NCBI RefSeq assembly: GCF_021532615.1
Contig: NZ_JAKGAQ010000004.1
Coordinates: 248,001-312,000, forward strand
Reading direction: 5' to 3'
Length of the DNA stretch: 64,000 bases
Source of the DNA: Octadecabacter dasysiphoniae
Lineage (GTDB): Bacteria; Pseudomonadota; Alphaproteobacteria; Rhodobacterales; Rhodobacteraceae
A model generated the notes under the pieces. The model was not told the origin of the DNA, made no database searches, and saw only the letters and a program-made list of their open reading frames with translations. Position numbers and translations under genes: made by a program. Positions 26,091 through 35,637 of this stretch are shown here, piece after piece; the stretch's first letter is position 1; every line of letters starts with the position of its first letter.

Positions 26091-26575
26091 AACGCCCCGA
26101 ACCCGTCCAAGTGATCAAACAACGCCGCGACGCCGCCCTTCAATCGCTGATCGAAGGTGTGCCCTATATTCAATTCATGGGCTTTCGGTTTGATCGGCGC
26201 GGGGATGAGCTGACGGGGGTTATGCCCTATCAGGATATGTTGATCGGCAATCCGATGCTTCCGGCGATCCATGGCGGGGCGACGGCGGCGTTTCTGGAAA
26301 CCACCGCGATTATTGAACTCAGCTGGGCCGCCATGTGGGACCGCATGGAAGCGGGCGAGGATGTCACCGCGCTGCGTCTTCCCAAGACGATTGATTTCAC
26401 CGTTGATTATCTGCGCCCCGGGCTGCCGCGCGATGCCTATGCGCGCGCGACGATCAACCGGTCCGGCCGGCGCTATGCGTCAGTCCACGTTGAGGCATGG
26501 CAGGACAACCGCAGCCGTCTGTTCGCCCAAGCCACCGGGCATTTCCTGATGCCACAAAAGCCCAGCGATGGCTGA
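26087..26575 (+). CDS. Second PaaI-like thioesterase
   Basis: 162 residues, start overlapping the preceding stop (ATGA). Hotdog motif [20 protein letters not shown] and [21 protein letters not shown]. The tandem partner differs in having a longer N-terminus and a Glu (FLETT) in the helix where the first has Asp (LLDTC), so the two may form a heteromer or have different substrates. Its end overlaps the MATE gene by eight bases. Confidence 0.82.
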   Translation: MKRPEPVQVIKQRRDAALQSLIEGVPYIQFMGFRFDRRGDELTGVMPYQDMLIGNPMLPAIHGGATAAFLETTAIIELSWAAMWDRMEAGEDVTALRLPKTIDFTVDYLRPGLPRDAYARATINRSGRRYASVHVEAWQDNRSRLFAQATGHFLMPQKPSDG

Positions 26576-27881
26576 CGTTGTCCTAAGCCACCGCCGCATT
26601 CTGCATATCGCGGTGCCGGTGGTTCTGGGCAACATCACCGTGCCGCTGCTGGGGTTGGTGGACACCGGCGTTGTCGGGCAAATGGGCCTTGCTGCGCCGA
26701 TCGGGGCTGTTGGTATCGGTGCTGTGATCCTGACGGGCCTGTATTGGATTTTTGGGTTTCTGCGCATGGGCACCACGGGGTTCGCGGCCCAAGCGATCGG
26801 GGCGGGGGACGCTGCAGAAAACGCGGCCATCCTGATCCGCGCGCTTGGCATAGCTGCGATGGGTGGTGTGCTGATTTTCGTATTGCAAAGCCCGCTGTTT
26901 GCCTTCGGGTTCTGGCTTTCCCCCGCGAGCGGCGAGGTCGAAACCCTTGCGCGCAGCTATATGCAAATCCGTGTGTGGTCCGCGCCGTTCCTGATTGCGA
27001 CATTCGCGATCACAGGGTGGCTGGTGGCGGCAGAACGCACGGGTGCGATCCTTGTGATGCAATTGGTGATGAACGGGATCAACATCGCGCTTGATCTGGT
27101 GTTTGTGCTTGGCCTTGGCTGGGGCGTGCAGGGCGTGGCCATCGCGACAGTCATCGCAGAATTGGCTGGCTGCGCGCTTGGCCTTTGGTATTGCCGCCAC
27201 GCCTTTGATGGGGCCCCGTGGCGGGACCGCGCGCGTCTGTTGGACCCCGGTAAGCTGCGCCGATTTGCCAGTGTGAACGCGGACATCATGATCCGGTCGT
27301 TGTTGCTGCAATCCATCTTCATGAGCTTTCTGTTCTTCGGGGCGGGCTACGGTGACACGCGCCTTGCGGCCAACCACATTCTTTTGCAGTTCCTGACTGT
27401 CATGGCCCACGCCATGGACGGATTTGCGTTTGCCGTTGAATCCCTTGTTGGTCAGGCGATGGGCGCGCGAAAACGCCGCGCCTTTCGCCGTGCCAGCGTG
27501 ATGGTGTCGCTGTGGTGTTTTGGAACGGGCCTGATGCTCGCGGTGGTGTTTGCCGTTTTTGGCGGGACGATCATTGACTGGATGACAACCGCGCCTGACG
27601 TGCGATCAGCCGCGCGCGAATTTTTGTTCTATGTCGCGCTGACGCCGCTGTTGTCCGCCGCGCCGTTCATGCTGGACGGAATATTCATCGGGGCAACCCG
27701 CACCCGCGACATGCGCAACATGATGGTGATTTCGACGGTCATCTATTTTGCAGCCGCGTTGGCGTTGATGCCCGCGTTCAACAATCATGGGCTTTGGATG
27801 GCGTTGCTGATCAGCTTTGCGGCGCGCGGTTTGACTTTGGGGGCGCGGTATCCTGCGCTTGAGAGGTCCGTGGGGCCCTAA
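26568..27881 (+). CDS. MATE-family efflux transporter (DinF-like)
   Basis: 437 residues with about twelve hydrophobic segments in two halves, as in MATE exporters that use Na+ or H+ to expel cationic drugs. Typical spots: VPLLGLVDTGVVGQMG near the N-terminus, GFLRMGTTGFAAQAIGAGD, and AHAMDGFAFAVESLVGQAMGARKR in the middle. The Asp/Glu pattern and shorter loops resemble the DinF branch. Begins inside the end of the thioesterase gene, so the three form an operon. Confidence 0.87.
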   Translation: MADVVLSHRRILHIAVPVVLGNITVPLLGLVDTGVVGQMGLAAPIGAVGIGAVILTGLYWIFGFLRMGTTGFAAQAIGAGDAAENAAILIRALGIAAMGGVLIFVLQSPLFAFGFWLSPASGEVETLARSYMQIRVWSAPFLIATFAITGWLVAAERTGAILVMQLVMNGINIALDLVFVLGLGWGVQGVAIATVIAELAGCALGLWYCRHAFDGAPWRDRARLLDPGKLRRFASVNADIMIRSLLLQSIFMSFLFFGAGYGDTRLAANHILLQFLTVMAHAMDGFAFAVESLVGQAMGARKRRAFRRASVMVSLWCFGTGLMLAVVFAVFGGTIIDWMTTAPDVRSAAREFLFYVALTPLLSAAPFMLDGIFIGATRTRDMRNMMVISTVIYFAAALALMPAFNNHGLWMALLISFAARGLTLGARYPALERSVGP

Positions 27882-27882
27882 A

Positions 27883-28233
27883 TCAAACGATATCGAGAAC
27901 GCGTTCCGGCGGGCGGCCAATCGCGGCTTTGCCGTTGTTCAGCAATACGGGGCGTTCGATCAGGATCGGATGGGCGACCATGGCATCGATCAGCTGGTCT
28001 TCCGTCGCGGTGGCAAGGTTCAGCTCTCTGAAGATCTTTTCACCTTTGCGCATCATGTCGTCGGCGGTGACGCCAAGGGCGTTGCGCACCGCGATGACCT
28101 CAGCCTCGGACGGGGTATCGGTAAGGTACAACCGCACGGCGGGCTGATGCCCTGCGTCTTGTAGCAGCGCCAGCGTTTCGCGCGATTTGGCGCAGCGCGG
28201 GTTGTGCCAGATTGTCATCTGCGATGGCATCAT
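27883..28233 (-). CDS. arsC: ArsC-family reductase
   Basis: 116 residues from the ATG seven bases after GAAAGG. Thioredoxin-like ArsC fold with the catalytic Cys in [17 protein letters not shown] and the downstream [21 protein letters not shown]rg segment. Glutaredoxin-coupled arsenate reductases have this layout; YffB-like paralogues of unknown role also do. It overlaps the end of pyrD (ATGA), an unusual partner, so arsenate resistance is not assured. No arsB or arsR nearby. Confidence 0.82.
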   Translation of the reverse strand: MMPSQMTIWHNPRCAKSRETLALLQDAGHQPAVRLYLTDTPSEAEVIAVRNALGVTADDMMRKGEKIFRELNLATATEDQLIDAMVAHPILIERPVLLNNGKAAIGRPPERVLDIV

Positions 28234-29273
28234 AGCCAATCCTTTCGTGCGGTTCCGACAGCGTCAGCGACATTTGCAAACCCGTCGCGCGCAAGCAGAG
28301 CGTCAAGCCCGTCTGCGATGTCGTTTGCCAGCGAAATGCCACCATAGACCAAGGCCGTATACAGTTGGACCGCCGAGGCGCCCGCGCGGATTTTGTCATA
28401 GGCCTGCTGCGCTGATCCCACGCCACCGACCCCGATCAGGGGCACGTCCGTGAGGGTCGACAGTTTTGCCAACACCCGCGTTGATTTTTCAAACAAGGGC
28501 TGGCCTGACAATCCGCCGCCCTCGCCTTTGTGGGGGCTGTTCAAACCGTCGCGTGACAATGTTGTGTTGGTGGTGATGACGGCCGACAGGCCGGATGTGC
28601 CAACAACTGATGCGATATCTTCGAGGTCGGTATCTGTCAGGTCGGGTGCGATTTTCAGAAAGATCGGGATGCCAGTCGCGTTGGCGTCCATGACGCCGCC
28701 CAAAAGTGCGGCCAGTGCTTCTTTGCCCTGAAGGTCGCGCAGTTTTTCGGTGTTGGGCGACGACACATTGACCGTGGCAAAATCAACGAAGGGGCCGCAC
28801 CGGGCCAGCACGCGGGCGAAATCGGCGGCGCGATCTTCGCTGGTTTTGTTCGCGCCAAGGTTCAGGCCAACGATGGACCCGGCGGGGCGGTTTTCCAATC
28901 GCGTCGCAATGGGTTCCATGCCCTGGTTGTTGAACCCGAACCGGTTGATCGCAGCCTCGTCTTCGGTAAGGCGGAACAGGCGGGGGCGCGGGTTGCCGTC
29001 TTGGGGCAGGGGCGTTGCTGCGCCGACTTCAAGAAATCCGAACCCTGTGCGGCCCAAGGCGGCCAGACATTCGGCATTCTTGTCAAATCCCGCGGCGAGC
29101 CCGACCGGATTGGGAAGGTCCAACCCCGCAACACGGGATTTCAATCGATCAGATGTTACCGGCCCTGTGCGTGGGCCAAGCCCGGTGTTGAGCGCCTTGA
29201 GCGCCAATCCATGGGCGGTTTCGGGATCAAACGCGCGCAAGGCCTTCAGGCCGATGGATTCAAGCGCCCTCAT
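28230..29273 (-). CDS. pyrD: Dihydroorotate dehydrogenase (quinone), class 2
   Basis: 347 residues, the length of class 2 membrane-associated enzymes that oxidise dihydroorotate to orotate with quinone in pyrimidine synthesis. Motifs: [42 protein letters not shown] (catalytic Ser region), [24 protein letters not shown] and [32 protein letters not shown] (FMN phosphate). It overlaps both the DUF952 gene and arsC by ATGA. Confidence 0.95.
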   Translation of the reverse strand: MRALESIGLKALRAFDPETAHGLALKALNTGLGPRTGPVTSDRLKSRVAGLDLPNPVGLAAGFDKNAECLAALGRTGFGFLEVGAATPLPQDGNPRPRLFRLTEDEAAINRFGFNNQGMEPIATRLENRPAGSIVGLNLGANKTSEDRAADFARVLARCGPFVDFATVNVSSPNTEKLRDLQGKEALAALLGGVMDANATGIPIFLKIAPDLTDTDLEDIASVVGTSGLSAVITTNTTLSRDGLNSPHKGEGGGLSGQPLFEKSTRVLAKLSTLTDVPLIGVGGVGSAQQAYDKIRAGASAVQLYTALVYGGISLANDIADGLDALLARDGFANVADAVGTARKDWL

Positions 29274-29605
29274 GCCAGATCAAGCACATGACGCCCGTCA
29301 AGGATCGGCATGGCGCGCGCCCAGACCACTTCGGACCGCAAAAGGGGGCGATTGTAGATATGCGGAAAATCTTCGCCGCCGCGCGATGGTTCCCACACCA
29401 GATCATCGCCAAAACTTTTGACATCAAGTGCAGCGAGCATCAGCCCTTCGACACCTGCGAAATGTTTGTCCGTTGTCTCTTGCGCTTGTGTCGCGGTCGA
29501 GGTGTGGATGTAGCCATCGGCCAGATCAATCGGCGCGCCAGCAAAACTGCCTGTGGCGTCCAGCGTGGCCCATTGTTCAGCGGTGAGTATTTTAAAGATC
29601 AACAT
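29270..29605 (-). CDS. DUF952-domain protein
   Basis: 111 residues: [39 protein letters not shown], a central [34 protein letters not shown]. This is the compact DUF952 fold of unknown activity, with a conserved DGYIHxS stretch. The reading frame stays open far upstream (to 31006) opposite the 5'-nucleotidase gene, but a GGAGGT directly before the ATG and family length set the start at 29605. First gene of DUF952-pyrD-arsC. Confidence 0.82.
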   Translation of the reverse strand: MLIFKILTAEQWATLDATGSFAGAPIDLADGYIHTSTATQAQETTDKHFAGVEGLMLAALDVKSFGDDLVWEPSRGGEDFPHIYNRPLLRSEVVWARAMPILDGRHVLDLA

Positions 29606-29749
29606 ACCTCCGAAGTGCCCAAGCCTTGGGCGAAGGTCAAGTGTCGGCACGCTGTTACAAGACGACGTTACGCCAATTTCGCGGCTTGCCTTTGACTCTG
29701 TCACCCGAAACGGCCCAAGCTGGAACCAGAAAAACCAATGGGGGCTACA

Positions 29750-31306
29750 ATGCTTGCACGACTTCTTTCCACGTCCGCCGCTTTCACGATGATCGCGGGT
29801 ATGGCCGCAGCGGATTATTCGCTGACCATCCTTCACACCAATGATTTCCACGCGCGGTTCGAACCGATCAGCAAATATGATTCCGGCTGTTCGGCAGAAG
29901 ACAACGACGCTGGTGAATGTTTCGGCGGTACGGCCCGTTTGATCACAGCCGTCGCCGATGCCCGCGCGCGGACGAACAATTCCATTCTTGTGGATGGCGG
30001 CGACCAGTTTCAGGGCACGCTGTTCTACACTTACTATAAGGGCGCGATGGCGGCCGAATTCATGAACCAGCTGGGTTATGATGGCATGACCGTGGGCAAC
30101 CACGAATTTGACGATGGCCCAGAGGTTCTGCGCGGGTTTGTCGACACGGTGAGCTTCCCTGTGCTGATGTCCAACGCGGATGTGTCCGGTGAACCGCTGT
30201 TGTCCGACGCGATCCAGAAATCCACGATCATCGAACGTGGCGGCGAACGCATTGGCATGATCGGCCTGACACCTGAAAACACGGATGAGCTGGCAAGCCC
30301 CGGTCCGAATGTGATTTTCACACCGGCTGCGGATGCGGTTCAGGCCGAGGTTGATCGTCTGACCGCTGAGGGCGTGAACAAGATTATCGTTCTGTCCCAC
30401 TCTGGTTATAACGTCGACATTGCGATCGCAGAGGCGACGACAGGTGTTGATGTTATCGTTGGCGGGCATTCTAACACGTATCTTGGCGATGATGAGGATG
30501 CGGCTGGTTTGTATCCGACAATGATCGGCGATACGGCGATTGTTCAGGCCTACGCCTACGGTAAATTCCTCGGTGAGCTGAACGTAACGTTTGATGATGA
30601 CGGTGTGATCACCGAAGCATCCGGCGAAGCGATCATCATTGACGGGACTGTGGCAGAAGACGAAGCTGCGGTTGCACGTATCGCTGAACTTGCGCTGCCG
30701 CTTGATGAAATCCGCAACCGCGTTGTGGCTGAAACCGCAGGCGTGTTGACCGGTGATCGCGCCGTATGCCGCCAGATGGAATGTGACATGGGCAACTTGA
30801 TTGCCGATGCCATGCTTGACCGTGTGGCTGATCAAGGCATCGACGTGGCCTTGCAGAACTCTGGCGGTATCCGTGCGGATATCGACGCGGGCGAAGTGAC
30901 CATGGGCGAAGTCCTGACGGTGCTGCCGTTCCAGAACACGCTGTCCACGTTCCAGATTTCTGGTGAAACGCTGATGGCCGCCTTGGAAAATGCAGTGTCC
31001 CAGCACGAAGACGGATCTGGCCGTTTCTTGCAGGTCGCGGGCATGACGTTCAGCGTTGATCTGTCACAAGAACCGGGCAGCCGGATTTCCGACGTGATGG
31101 TTGGCGGTGAAGCACTGGATATGGGTAAAACCTATGGTGCTGTGTCCAACAACTTTGTGCGCAACGGGGGCGACGGGTTCTCGATGTTTACGGACGCAGA
31201 AAACGCCTATGATTTCGGCCCTGATCTGGCGGACGTGACGGCGGAATACATCGCGGCAAATGCGCCGTACCAGCCATATACGGATGGCCGTATCAACATG
31301 AAATAA
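29750..31306 (+). CDS. Periplasmic 5'-nucleotidase / 2',3'-cyclic phosphodiesterase family
   Basis: 518 residues from the ATG at 29750 (alternative 29738). Signal peptide ARLLSTSAAFTMIAGMAAA. The calcineurin-like metallophosphatase domain carries ILHTNDFHARFEP, LVDGGDQFQGTLFY, VGNHEFDDG, VLSHSGYNVD and VGGHSNTYLG; the C-terminal nucleotidase domain has LQNSGGIRADIDAG and GGDGFSMF. It releases nucleosides from extracytoplasmic nucleotides, which the salvage operon at 4490-9007 could use. Strong terminator downstream. Confidence 0.93.
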   Translation: MLARLLSTSAAFTMIAGMAAADYSLTILHTNDFHARFEPISKYDSGCSAEDNDAGECFGGTARLITAVADARARTNNSILVDGGDQFQGTLFYTYYKGAMAAEFMNQLGYDGMTVGNHEFDDGPEVLRGFVDTVSFPVLMSNADVSGEPLLSDAIQKSTIIERGGERIGMIGLTPENTDELASPGPNVIFTPAADAVQAEVDRLTAEGVNKIIVLSHSGYNVDIAIAEATTGVDVIVGGHSNTYLGDDEDAAGLYPTMIGDTAIVQAYAYGKFLGELNVTFDDDGVITEASGEAIIIDGTVAEDEAAVARIAELALPLDEIRNRVVAETAGVLTGDRAVCRQMECDMGNLIADAMLDRVADQGIDVALQNSGGIRADIDAGEVTMGEVLTVLPFQNTLSTFQISGETLMAALENAVSQHEDGSGRFLQVAGMTFSVDLSQEPGSRISDVMVGGEALDMGKTYGAVSNNFVRNGGDGFSMFTDAENAYDFGPDLADVTAEYIAANAPYQPYTDGRINMK

Positions 31307-31329
31307 ACGGCGTTTCACACGTCTTTTGG

Positions 31330-31362
31330 CCCCGTCGCGCGATCTGTGCGGCGGGGTTTTTT
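31330..31362 (+). terminator. Rho-independent terminator after the 5'-nucleotidase gene
   Basis: CCCCGTCGCGC and GTGCGGCGGGG pair over 11 positions (with wobbles) around a GATCT loop and are followed by six T. Confidence 0.85.
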
Positions 31363-31663
31363 CGTAGTGGCGTCTGGTGTCAGTCGGCATCGTTAGGAAA
31401 GGACTGTTTGGTGCGGGGAAGGCGCCGTGACGGGTGATAACCGTCAGGGTCACGCTGCAAATAGACCCGCCCCTGCACCCGATCTGCCCGCAACGGGCTG
31501 GGGTGGTCTAGGGGGCCGGCTGTCCCGAAATTCCATGGCGCAGACCTAAGGTAGGCCCACGGGTTAACCAAGGGCGAGTGTGCCGCGTGGGCGTGAACGC
31601 AAGATGAAGACAGCGTGCGTTGGGGTGTTGCGCTGCGTTGCGGGCATGGTGCAAGGTCGCGCC
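31363..31663. other. Non-coding gap upstream of yedK
   Basis: Apart from the terminator at its left end I see no supported gene in this 300-bp stretch. A minus-strand frame (31380-31694) is open but lacks a credible start. The plus-strand ORF extends upstream of yedK but has no ribosome site. It should contain the yedK promoter. Confidence 0.4.
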
Positions 31664-32323
31664 ATGTGCGGACGTATGGCCCTGACCCTTCCACATGCGG
31701 CGATGTCGCAATTGTTCCGCGCCGCCCCCGCGAACGATCTGCCGGATGTGCCCAATTATAATGTCTGCCCCACGGTGCAGGTGTCCGCCGTGACAGCAGG
31801 CGAAGGCGGGCGGCGCTACGCCCCGGTGCGCTGGGGTTTCATCCCGCATTGGTACAAAAAGGCGAATGGCGGGCCGTTGCTGATCAATGCGCGGGCCGAA
31901 ACGATTGCGCAAAAGCCCGCATTCATGGCGGCGTGTCGGCAGCGGCGGTGCATTATTCCGGCATCAGGGTTTTACGAATGGGAACGCCCCGAGGATGGCA
32001 GCAAGCTGCCGTGGTATGTGCAGCGCAGTGATGGATCGCCCATGGCCTTTGCCGCGATCTGGCAGGATTGGGGGGATCAGGGCGCGACTGCGGCGATCGT
32101 CACAACCGCGGCGAATGCTGCGATGGCGAAAATCCATCACCGTATTCCGGTCATTCTGGAACCGGACGACTGGGCGCTTTGGCTGGGCGAAGAAGGCAAG
32201 GGGGCTGCACCATTGATGCAGGCCACCAGCGAAGACACATTGCAGTTTCACCGCGTTGATACCGCCGTAAATTCCAACCGCGCGGCAGGCCCACACCTAA
32301 TCGACCCGCTTAAAAATGGCTAA
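31664..32323 (+). CDS. yedK: SOS response-associated peptidase / abasic-site crosslinker (SRAP)
   Basis: 219 residues when started at MCGRMALTLP, which places the catalytic Cys at position 2 after Met removal, as the family requires. Other SRAP features are NYNVCPTVQVSAV, RWGFIPHWYK, NARAETIAQKPAF, RRCIIPASGFYEWE (catalytic Glu) and KIHHRIPVIL (catalytic His). YedK/HMCES proteins form a covalent bond with abasic sites in single-stranded DNA. The upstream in-frame extension would bury the Cys and is rejected. Confidence 0.95.
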   Translation: MCGRMALTLPHAAMSQLFRAAPANDLPDVPNYNVCPTVQVSAVTAGEGGRRYAPVRWGFIPHWYKKANGGPLLINARAETIAQKPAFMAACRQRRCIIPASGFYEWERPEDGSKLPWYVQRSDGSPMAFAAIWQDWGDQGATAAIVTTAANAAMAKIHHRIPVILEPDDWALWLGEEGKGAAPLMQATSEDTLQFHRVDTAVNSNRAAGPHLIDPLKNG

Positions 32324-32460
32324 TTAGGTGTCGTTTAGCGGTCTGATGGGTCGTTTTTCGTGAATTTCAAGACACACTGTTACCTTTTTAGATACAAACC
32401 TTGTCACACGGCGACTTTCGCGTGATGCTGTCGCCAATAAAATAAGCACAGGGAACAGAT

Positions 32461-34137
32461 ATGTCTATTCAACCACCACTTTCGGACCTTCCGATCAAGA
32501 CGGCGGAGACCGGTTTTTACCGCGGCTTCAGCGTCGACGTGACGGTCATCAGTAAAATCATCATCGGCGTTCTTGTCGTTTGGTGCATCGTGTGGCCCGA
32601 GTGGGCTGGCGAAGTGCTCGGCGCATGGAATTCCGCGATCCTCGCGAGTTTCGCGGCGTGGTATATTTGGGTTGTCGCGTTTTTTGTTATCGTCTGTATC
32701 GTTCTGGCCATCTGGCCGACGGCAGGAAAAATGAACCTCGGGGCTGAAGGCGAAAAACCCGAGTTTTCCAATTTCTCATGGTTCTCGATGATGTTTGGTG
32801 CCGGTATCGGTGTCGGCATGTTGACATGGGCTGTGGCCGAACCGGTCGCGCATTTCGGGTCCAACCCCGAAACCATCATGGGGATCACCAATGGCGGCAC
32901 TGCCGACAACGTGCGCATGGCGTACAAATGGTCGTTCCTGCACTGGGGCTTTGGCGCATGGGCGTGCTACGCGATTTGTGGTCTGTCGCTCGCGTTCTTT
33001 AGCTATCGCCGTGGTCTGCCGCTTACGATCCGCTCTGGCCTCACGCCTTTGTTCGGGTCTGCTTTGTCGGGCGTTTTGGGAACCATCATTGATATCGTCG
33101 CCGTGGTTGCGACCATTCTTGGTGTGGCCCAAACACTGGGCTTTGGTGTGGACCAGTTTGTTGCTGGCCTGACACGTATCGGTATCGGCGGTCTTACAGA
33201 TGAAACGGGCAGTGCATCTACTGTCGGTATCATCGTGGCCTTGCTGGTGATCATGGGTGCGTCGACGTTGTCGGCGTTGTCCGGTGTTGGCAAAGGCATC
33301 AAGTGGTTGTCCAACATCAACATGGTGCTGTCGATCATCCTGCTGGGTTTCTTCATCATCTTTGGTGCCACATGGTTTGGCTTCAATGCGATGTTCATCG
33401 GCCTGTGGGACTACATCATTGCACTGCCGGAACTCAGCTTTAATGTCTTCCGTTCTGACGGTGTTGAAGGGTCTGAATCCTTCTTGCTTGCGCAGTGGCA
33501 GGGCTGGTGGCCCGTGTTCTATTGGGCTTGGTGGATCGCGTTTGCACCATTCGTCGGATTGTTCCTTGCGCGTATTTCACGCGGGCGGACCATTCGCGAA
33601 TTCGTTCTCGGCGCGCTCGTTGTGCCTGCGTTGATGTGTTTCGTCTGGTTTGCGTGGGCCGGTGGCACCGCGATTGATCTGGAACTGAACGGCGGAGCAG
33701 ACGGTGTTATCTTTGCGGCGCAAAACGGTGACAAGATCTTTGCCATGACCGAATTCATGCTGGCCCCCATCGCGGATATCCTTGCTTGGGGTATGGCGTT
33801 GTTGATCGTGGTTCTTTTGATGACGTTCCTTGTTACATCCGCTGACTCGGCGGTGTTGATTGTGAACACCATTAATGCTGCGGGCGACGAAGGCCCAAAG
33901 GCGCGCCCACACATTCTGTTCTGGGGTGCTGCCCTTGGACTGGTTGTTGCGGGCCTGCTGATTTCGGGCGGTACAGGTGCCATTCAGACAGCCATGGTGA
34001 TCGGCGCGCTGCCGTTCTCACTCGTGATGGTGTTGATGGCGATTTCATTGCTCAAGGCGATCTACAACGATGGTCGTCGTGAAAAGGCGGGCGTTGAAGC
34101 TGTGACAACCAATCTGAACGTAACACCAGCGGAGTAA
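32461..34137 (+). CDS. BCCT-family transporter (betaine/choline/carnitine/DMSP type)
   Basis: 558 residues with about twelve membrane segments. Family marks: FSWFSMMFGAGIGVGMLTWAVAEPVAHF near 110, KWSFLHWGFGAWACYAICGL, and a Trp-rich substrate-site helix (LAQWQGWWPVFYWAWWIAFAPFVGLFLARISRGRTIREF). Imports trimethylammonium or dimethylsulfonium compatible solutes with Na+ or H+; the exact substrate is not readable. Preceded by a 137-bp promoter region and ended by a strong terminator, so probably transcribed alone. Confidence 0.92.
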   Translation: MSIQPPLSDLPIKTAETGFYRGFSVDVTVISKIIIGVLVVWCIVWPEWAGEVLGAWNSAILASFAAWYIWVVAFFVIVCIVLAIWPTAGKMNLGAEGEKPEFSNFSWFSMMFGAGIGVGMLTWAVAEPVAHFGSNPETIMGITNGGTADNVRMAYKWSFLHWGFGAWACYAICGLSLAFFSYRRGLPLTIRSGLTPLFGSALSGVLGTIIDIVAVVATILGVAQTLGFGVDQFVAGLTRIGIGGLTDETGSASTVGIIVALLVIMGASTLSALSGVGKGIKWLSNINMVLSIILLGFFIIFGATWFGFNAMFIGLWDYIIALPELSFNVFRSDGVEGSESFLLAQWQGWWPVFYWAWWIAFAPFVGLFLARISRGRTIREFVLGALVVPALMCFVWFAWAGGTAIDLELNGGADGVIFAAQNGDKIFAMTEFMLAPIADILAWGMALLIVVLLMTFLVTSADSAVLIVNTINAAGDEGPKARPHILFWGAALGLVVAGLLISGGTGAIQTAMVIGALPFSLVMVLMAISLLKAIYNDGRREKAGVEAVTTNLNVTPAE

Positions 34138-34158
34138 CCTTCGCCGCATAAATCAAGA

Positions 34159-34191
34159 AAACCCCGCAGCATTGCGCTGCGGGGTTTTTTT
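34159..34191 (+). terminator. Rho-independent terminator after the BCCT gene
   Basis: Perfect 12-bp stem AAACCCCGCAGC/GCTGCGGGGTTT with a five-base loop, running into a T tract. The T tract reaches the stop codon of the convergent MATE gene. Confidence 0.92.
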
Positions 34192-35557
34192 ATGTGCGCG
34201 GTTCGGTCAGACCACCGATTTTGTCGCGTGCCACACGGCGTGCCACGGCCAGCGACATCACCAAACCTGTCGCGACCGCGACGGCAATCGCGACCCGCAC
34301 CCCCGTCAGGCCCCAATCGAACACATCCGTGAAAAGCCAGATGAACAGGGCGATGGCGATGATTTGGCGGTAGATGCCGATCCACATTGTCCAGACGGCT
34401 TTCTTGAGCGCCTGAAGAAGCGAATTGACCGAGAACAGAATGACGTAAATCGGCAGCACCACGGCCTCTACTTTCAGGAACAGCGCGCCGATTTCGATGA
34501 CCTCTGGATCGCTGGAAAACAGCGACGTTGCAAACCCGCCCCCGAACCACAAAAACGGAAACGCGGCAGCGGTCCCGATGACGCCCATGTGCCAGCAGCG
34601 GCGAAACGCCTGACGCACCCGGTCATCGTTTCCGGCACCAAAATTTTGCGCGGCGATGGGCACCAAGGCGATGGTGATCCCAAGGGCGGGCAACAGGAAT
34701 ATCTGTTCGACGCGCAGTGAAATTCCGTAGGCGGCTAGCGACGCTTCGCCGTAGCCTTTCAGGGCGTATTGCACGATGAACCCGCTGGCAAAGGTGATCA
34801 GCAACGCGAAACTCGTTGGCGCGGCCTGCTTTGCGATTTCGCCGTATTTTTCCAGCGTGGGGACGAATTCGCGCACTGACAAATCCTGCATCAAATCACG
34901 GCCGAACACCTTGTACAGAATAAACACTGCGACACCCGATTGGCTGAACACTGTCGCCAATGCGATCCCGTTGAACCCAAGGCCCGGGACCACGCCGGGA
35001 ATGCCAAACATCAATAACGGGTTCAGCGCGATATTGGCACCAAACGCGACCATCAATGCACGTTGCATGGAAACGGTGTCCCCGCGCGCTTGTAAAATGC
35101 CGTTGCTTGCGCCCGCGAATATGAAACCGGGCAGGGCAAAGACCAGCCAGTTGAAATAGGACTGGCCCGCGTCGCGGTATCCGCCCGGTTCGGACACGAC
35201 GGAAATCAGCGCTGATCCGAAAATCAGTGCCAGCGCGATCATGGCCGCCGTGGCAAGCACCGCAAAACTAATGCCCTGCGCTGCAAGGTGGCGCGCGTCT
35301 GCATCATCCTTGCGCCCCTTGGCGTTGCCCACCAACGCGGACATCGCAGAGCCGAGGCCAAACCCGACAGCGACCAGAATGAAAAACGCCTGAAACCCAA
35401 CGGCAAGCCCCGCCTGGGCCTGCGTGCCAAAGAAGCCCGCGTAAAACGTATCGACCACATTATAAAGCGTGCTGAACAGCATCCCCACCGCTGCGGGAAT
35501 GGCGATGCGTCGGAAATGCCCGTTAATCGGGCCTGTGGTAAGGTCTTCGTTGATCAT
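34190..35557 (-). CDS. MATE-family efflux transporter
   Basis: 455 residues from the ATG giving MINEDLTTGPINGHFRRIAIP; a TTG seven codons upstream is an alternative. About twelve hydrophobic helices; MATE features are VGMLFSTLYNVVDTFYAGFFGTQAQAGLAVGF, GSAMSALVGNAKGRKD and PALGITIALVPIAAQNFGAGNDDRVRQAF in the second half. More like the NorM/YoeA type than the DinF-like copy at 26568. Substrate unknown. Transcribed toward the BCCT terminator. Confidence 0.87.
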   Translation of the reverse strand: MINEDLTTGPINGHFRRIAIPAAVGMLFSTLYNVVDTFYAGFFGTQAQAGLAVGFQAFFILVAVGFGLGSAMSALVGNAKGRKDDADARHLAAQGISFAVLATAAMIALALIFGSALISVVSEPGGYRDAGQSYFNWLVFALPGFIFAGASNGILQARGDTVSMQRALMVAFGANIALNPLLMFGIPGVVPGLGFNGIALATVFSQSGVAVFILYKVFGRDLMQDLSVREFVPTLEKYGEIAKQAAPTSFALLITFASGFIVQYALKGYGEASLAAYGISLRVEQIFLLPALGITIALVPIAAQNFGAGNDDRVRQAFRRCWHMGVIGTAAAFPFLWFGGGFATSLFSSDPEVIEIGALFLKVEAVVLPIYVILFSVNSLLQALKKAVWTMWIGIYRQIIAIALFIWLFTDVFDWGLTGVRVAIAVAVATGLVMSLAVARRVARDKIGGLTEPRT

Positions 35558-35579
35558 TTTGTCCGGGCCTTTGTCCAAA

Positions 35580-35615
35580 GAAAAACCGCGGCCCTGATGT
35601 CTCAGGACCGCGGTT
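35580..35615 (-). terminator. Rho-independent terminator of the solute-binding protein gene
   Basis: On the minus strand AACCGCGGTCCTGA pairs with TCAGGGCCGCGGTT (14 bp, one mismatch) around a four-base loop and runs into TTTTTCTTT. It lies 23 bp past the solute-binding protein stop and just before the MATE gene. Confidence 0.9.
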
Positions 35616-35637
35616 CGGAGTGTTTATGTGAAAGGCT

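Noticed and set aside
29640..29720. Pho-box-like CTGTTAC/GTTAC repeats upstream of the 5'-nucleotidase gene.
   Set aside because: Spacing between the half-sites is 13 rather than 11 bases and the match to CTGTCAT is poor.
29270..31006. A 578-codon open frame antisense to the 5'-nucleotidase gene, joined to the DUF952 gene.
   Set aside because: The upstream part mirrors the coding pattern of the nucleotidase on the other strand and has no family features; DUF952 proteins are about 110 residues and have their own start at 29605.
31380..31694. A minus-strand open frame in the gap before yedK.
   Set aside because: No credible start codon or ribosome site and it runs into the yedK start on the other strand.
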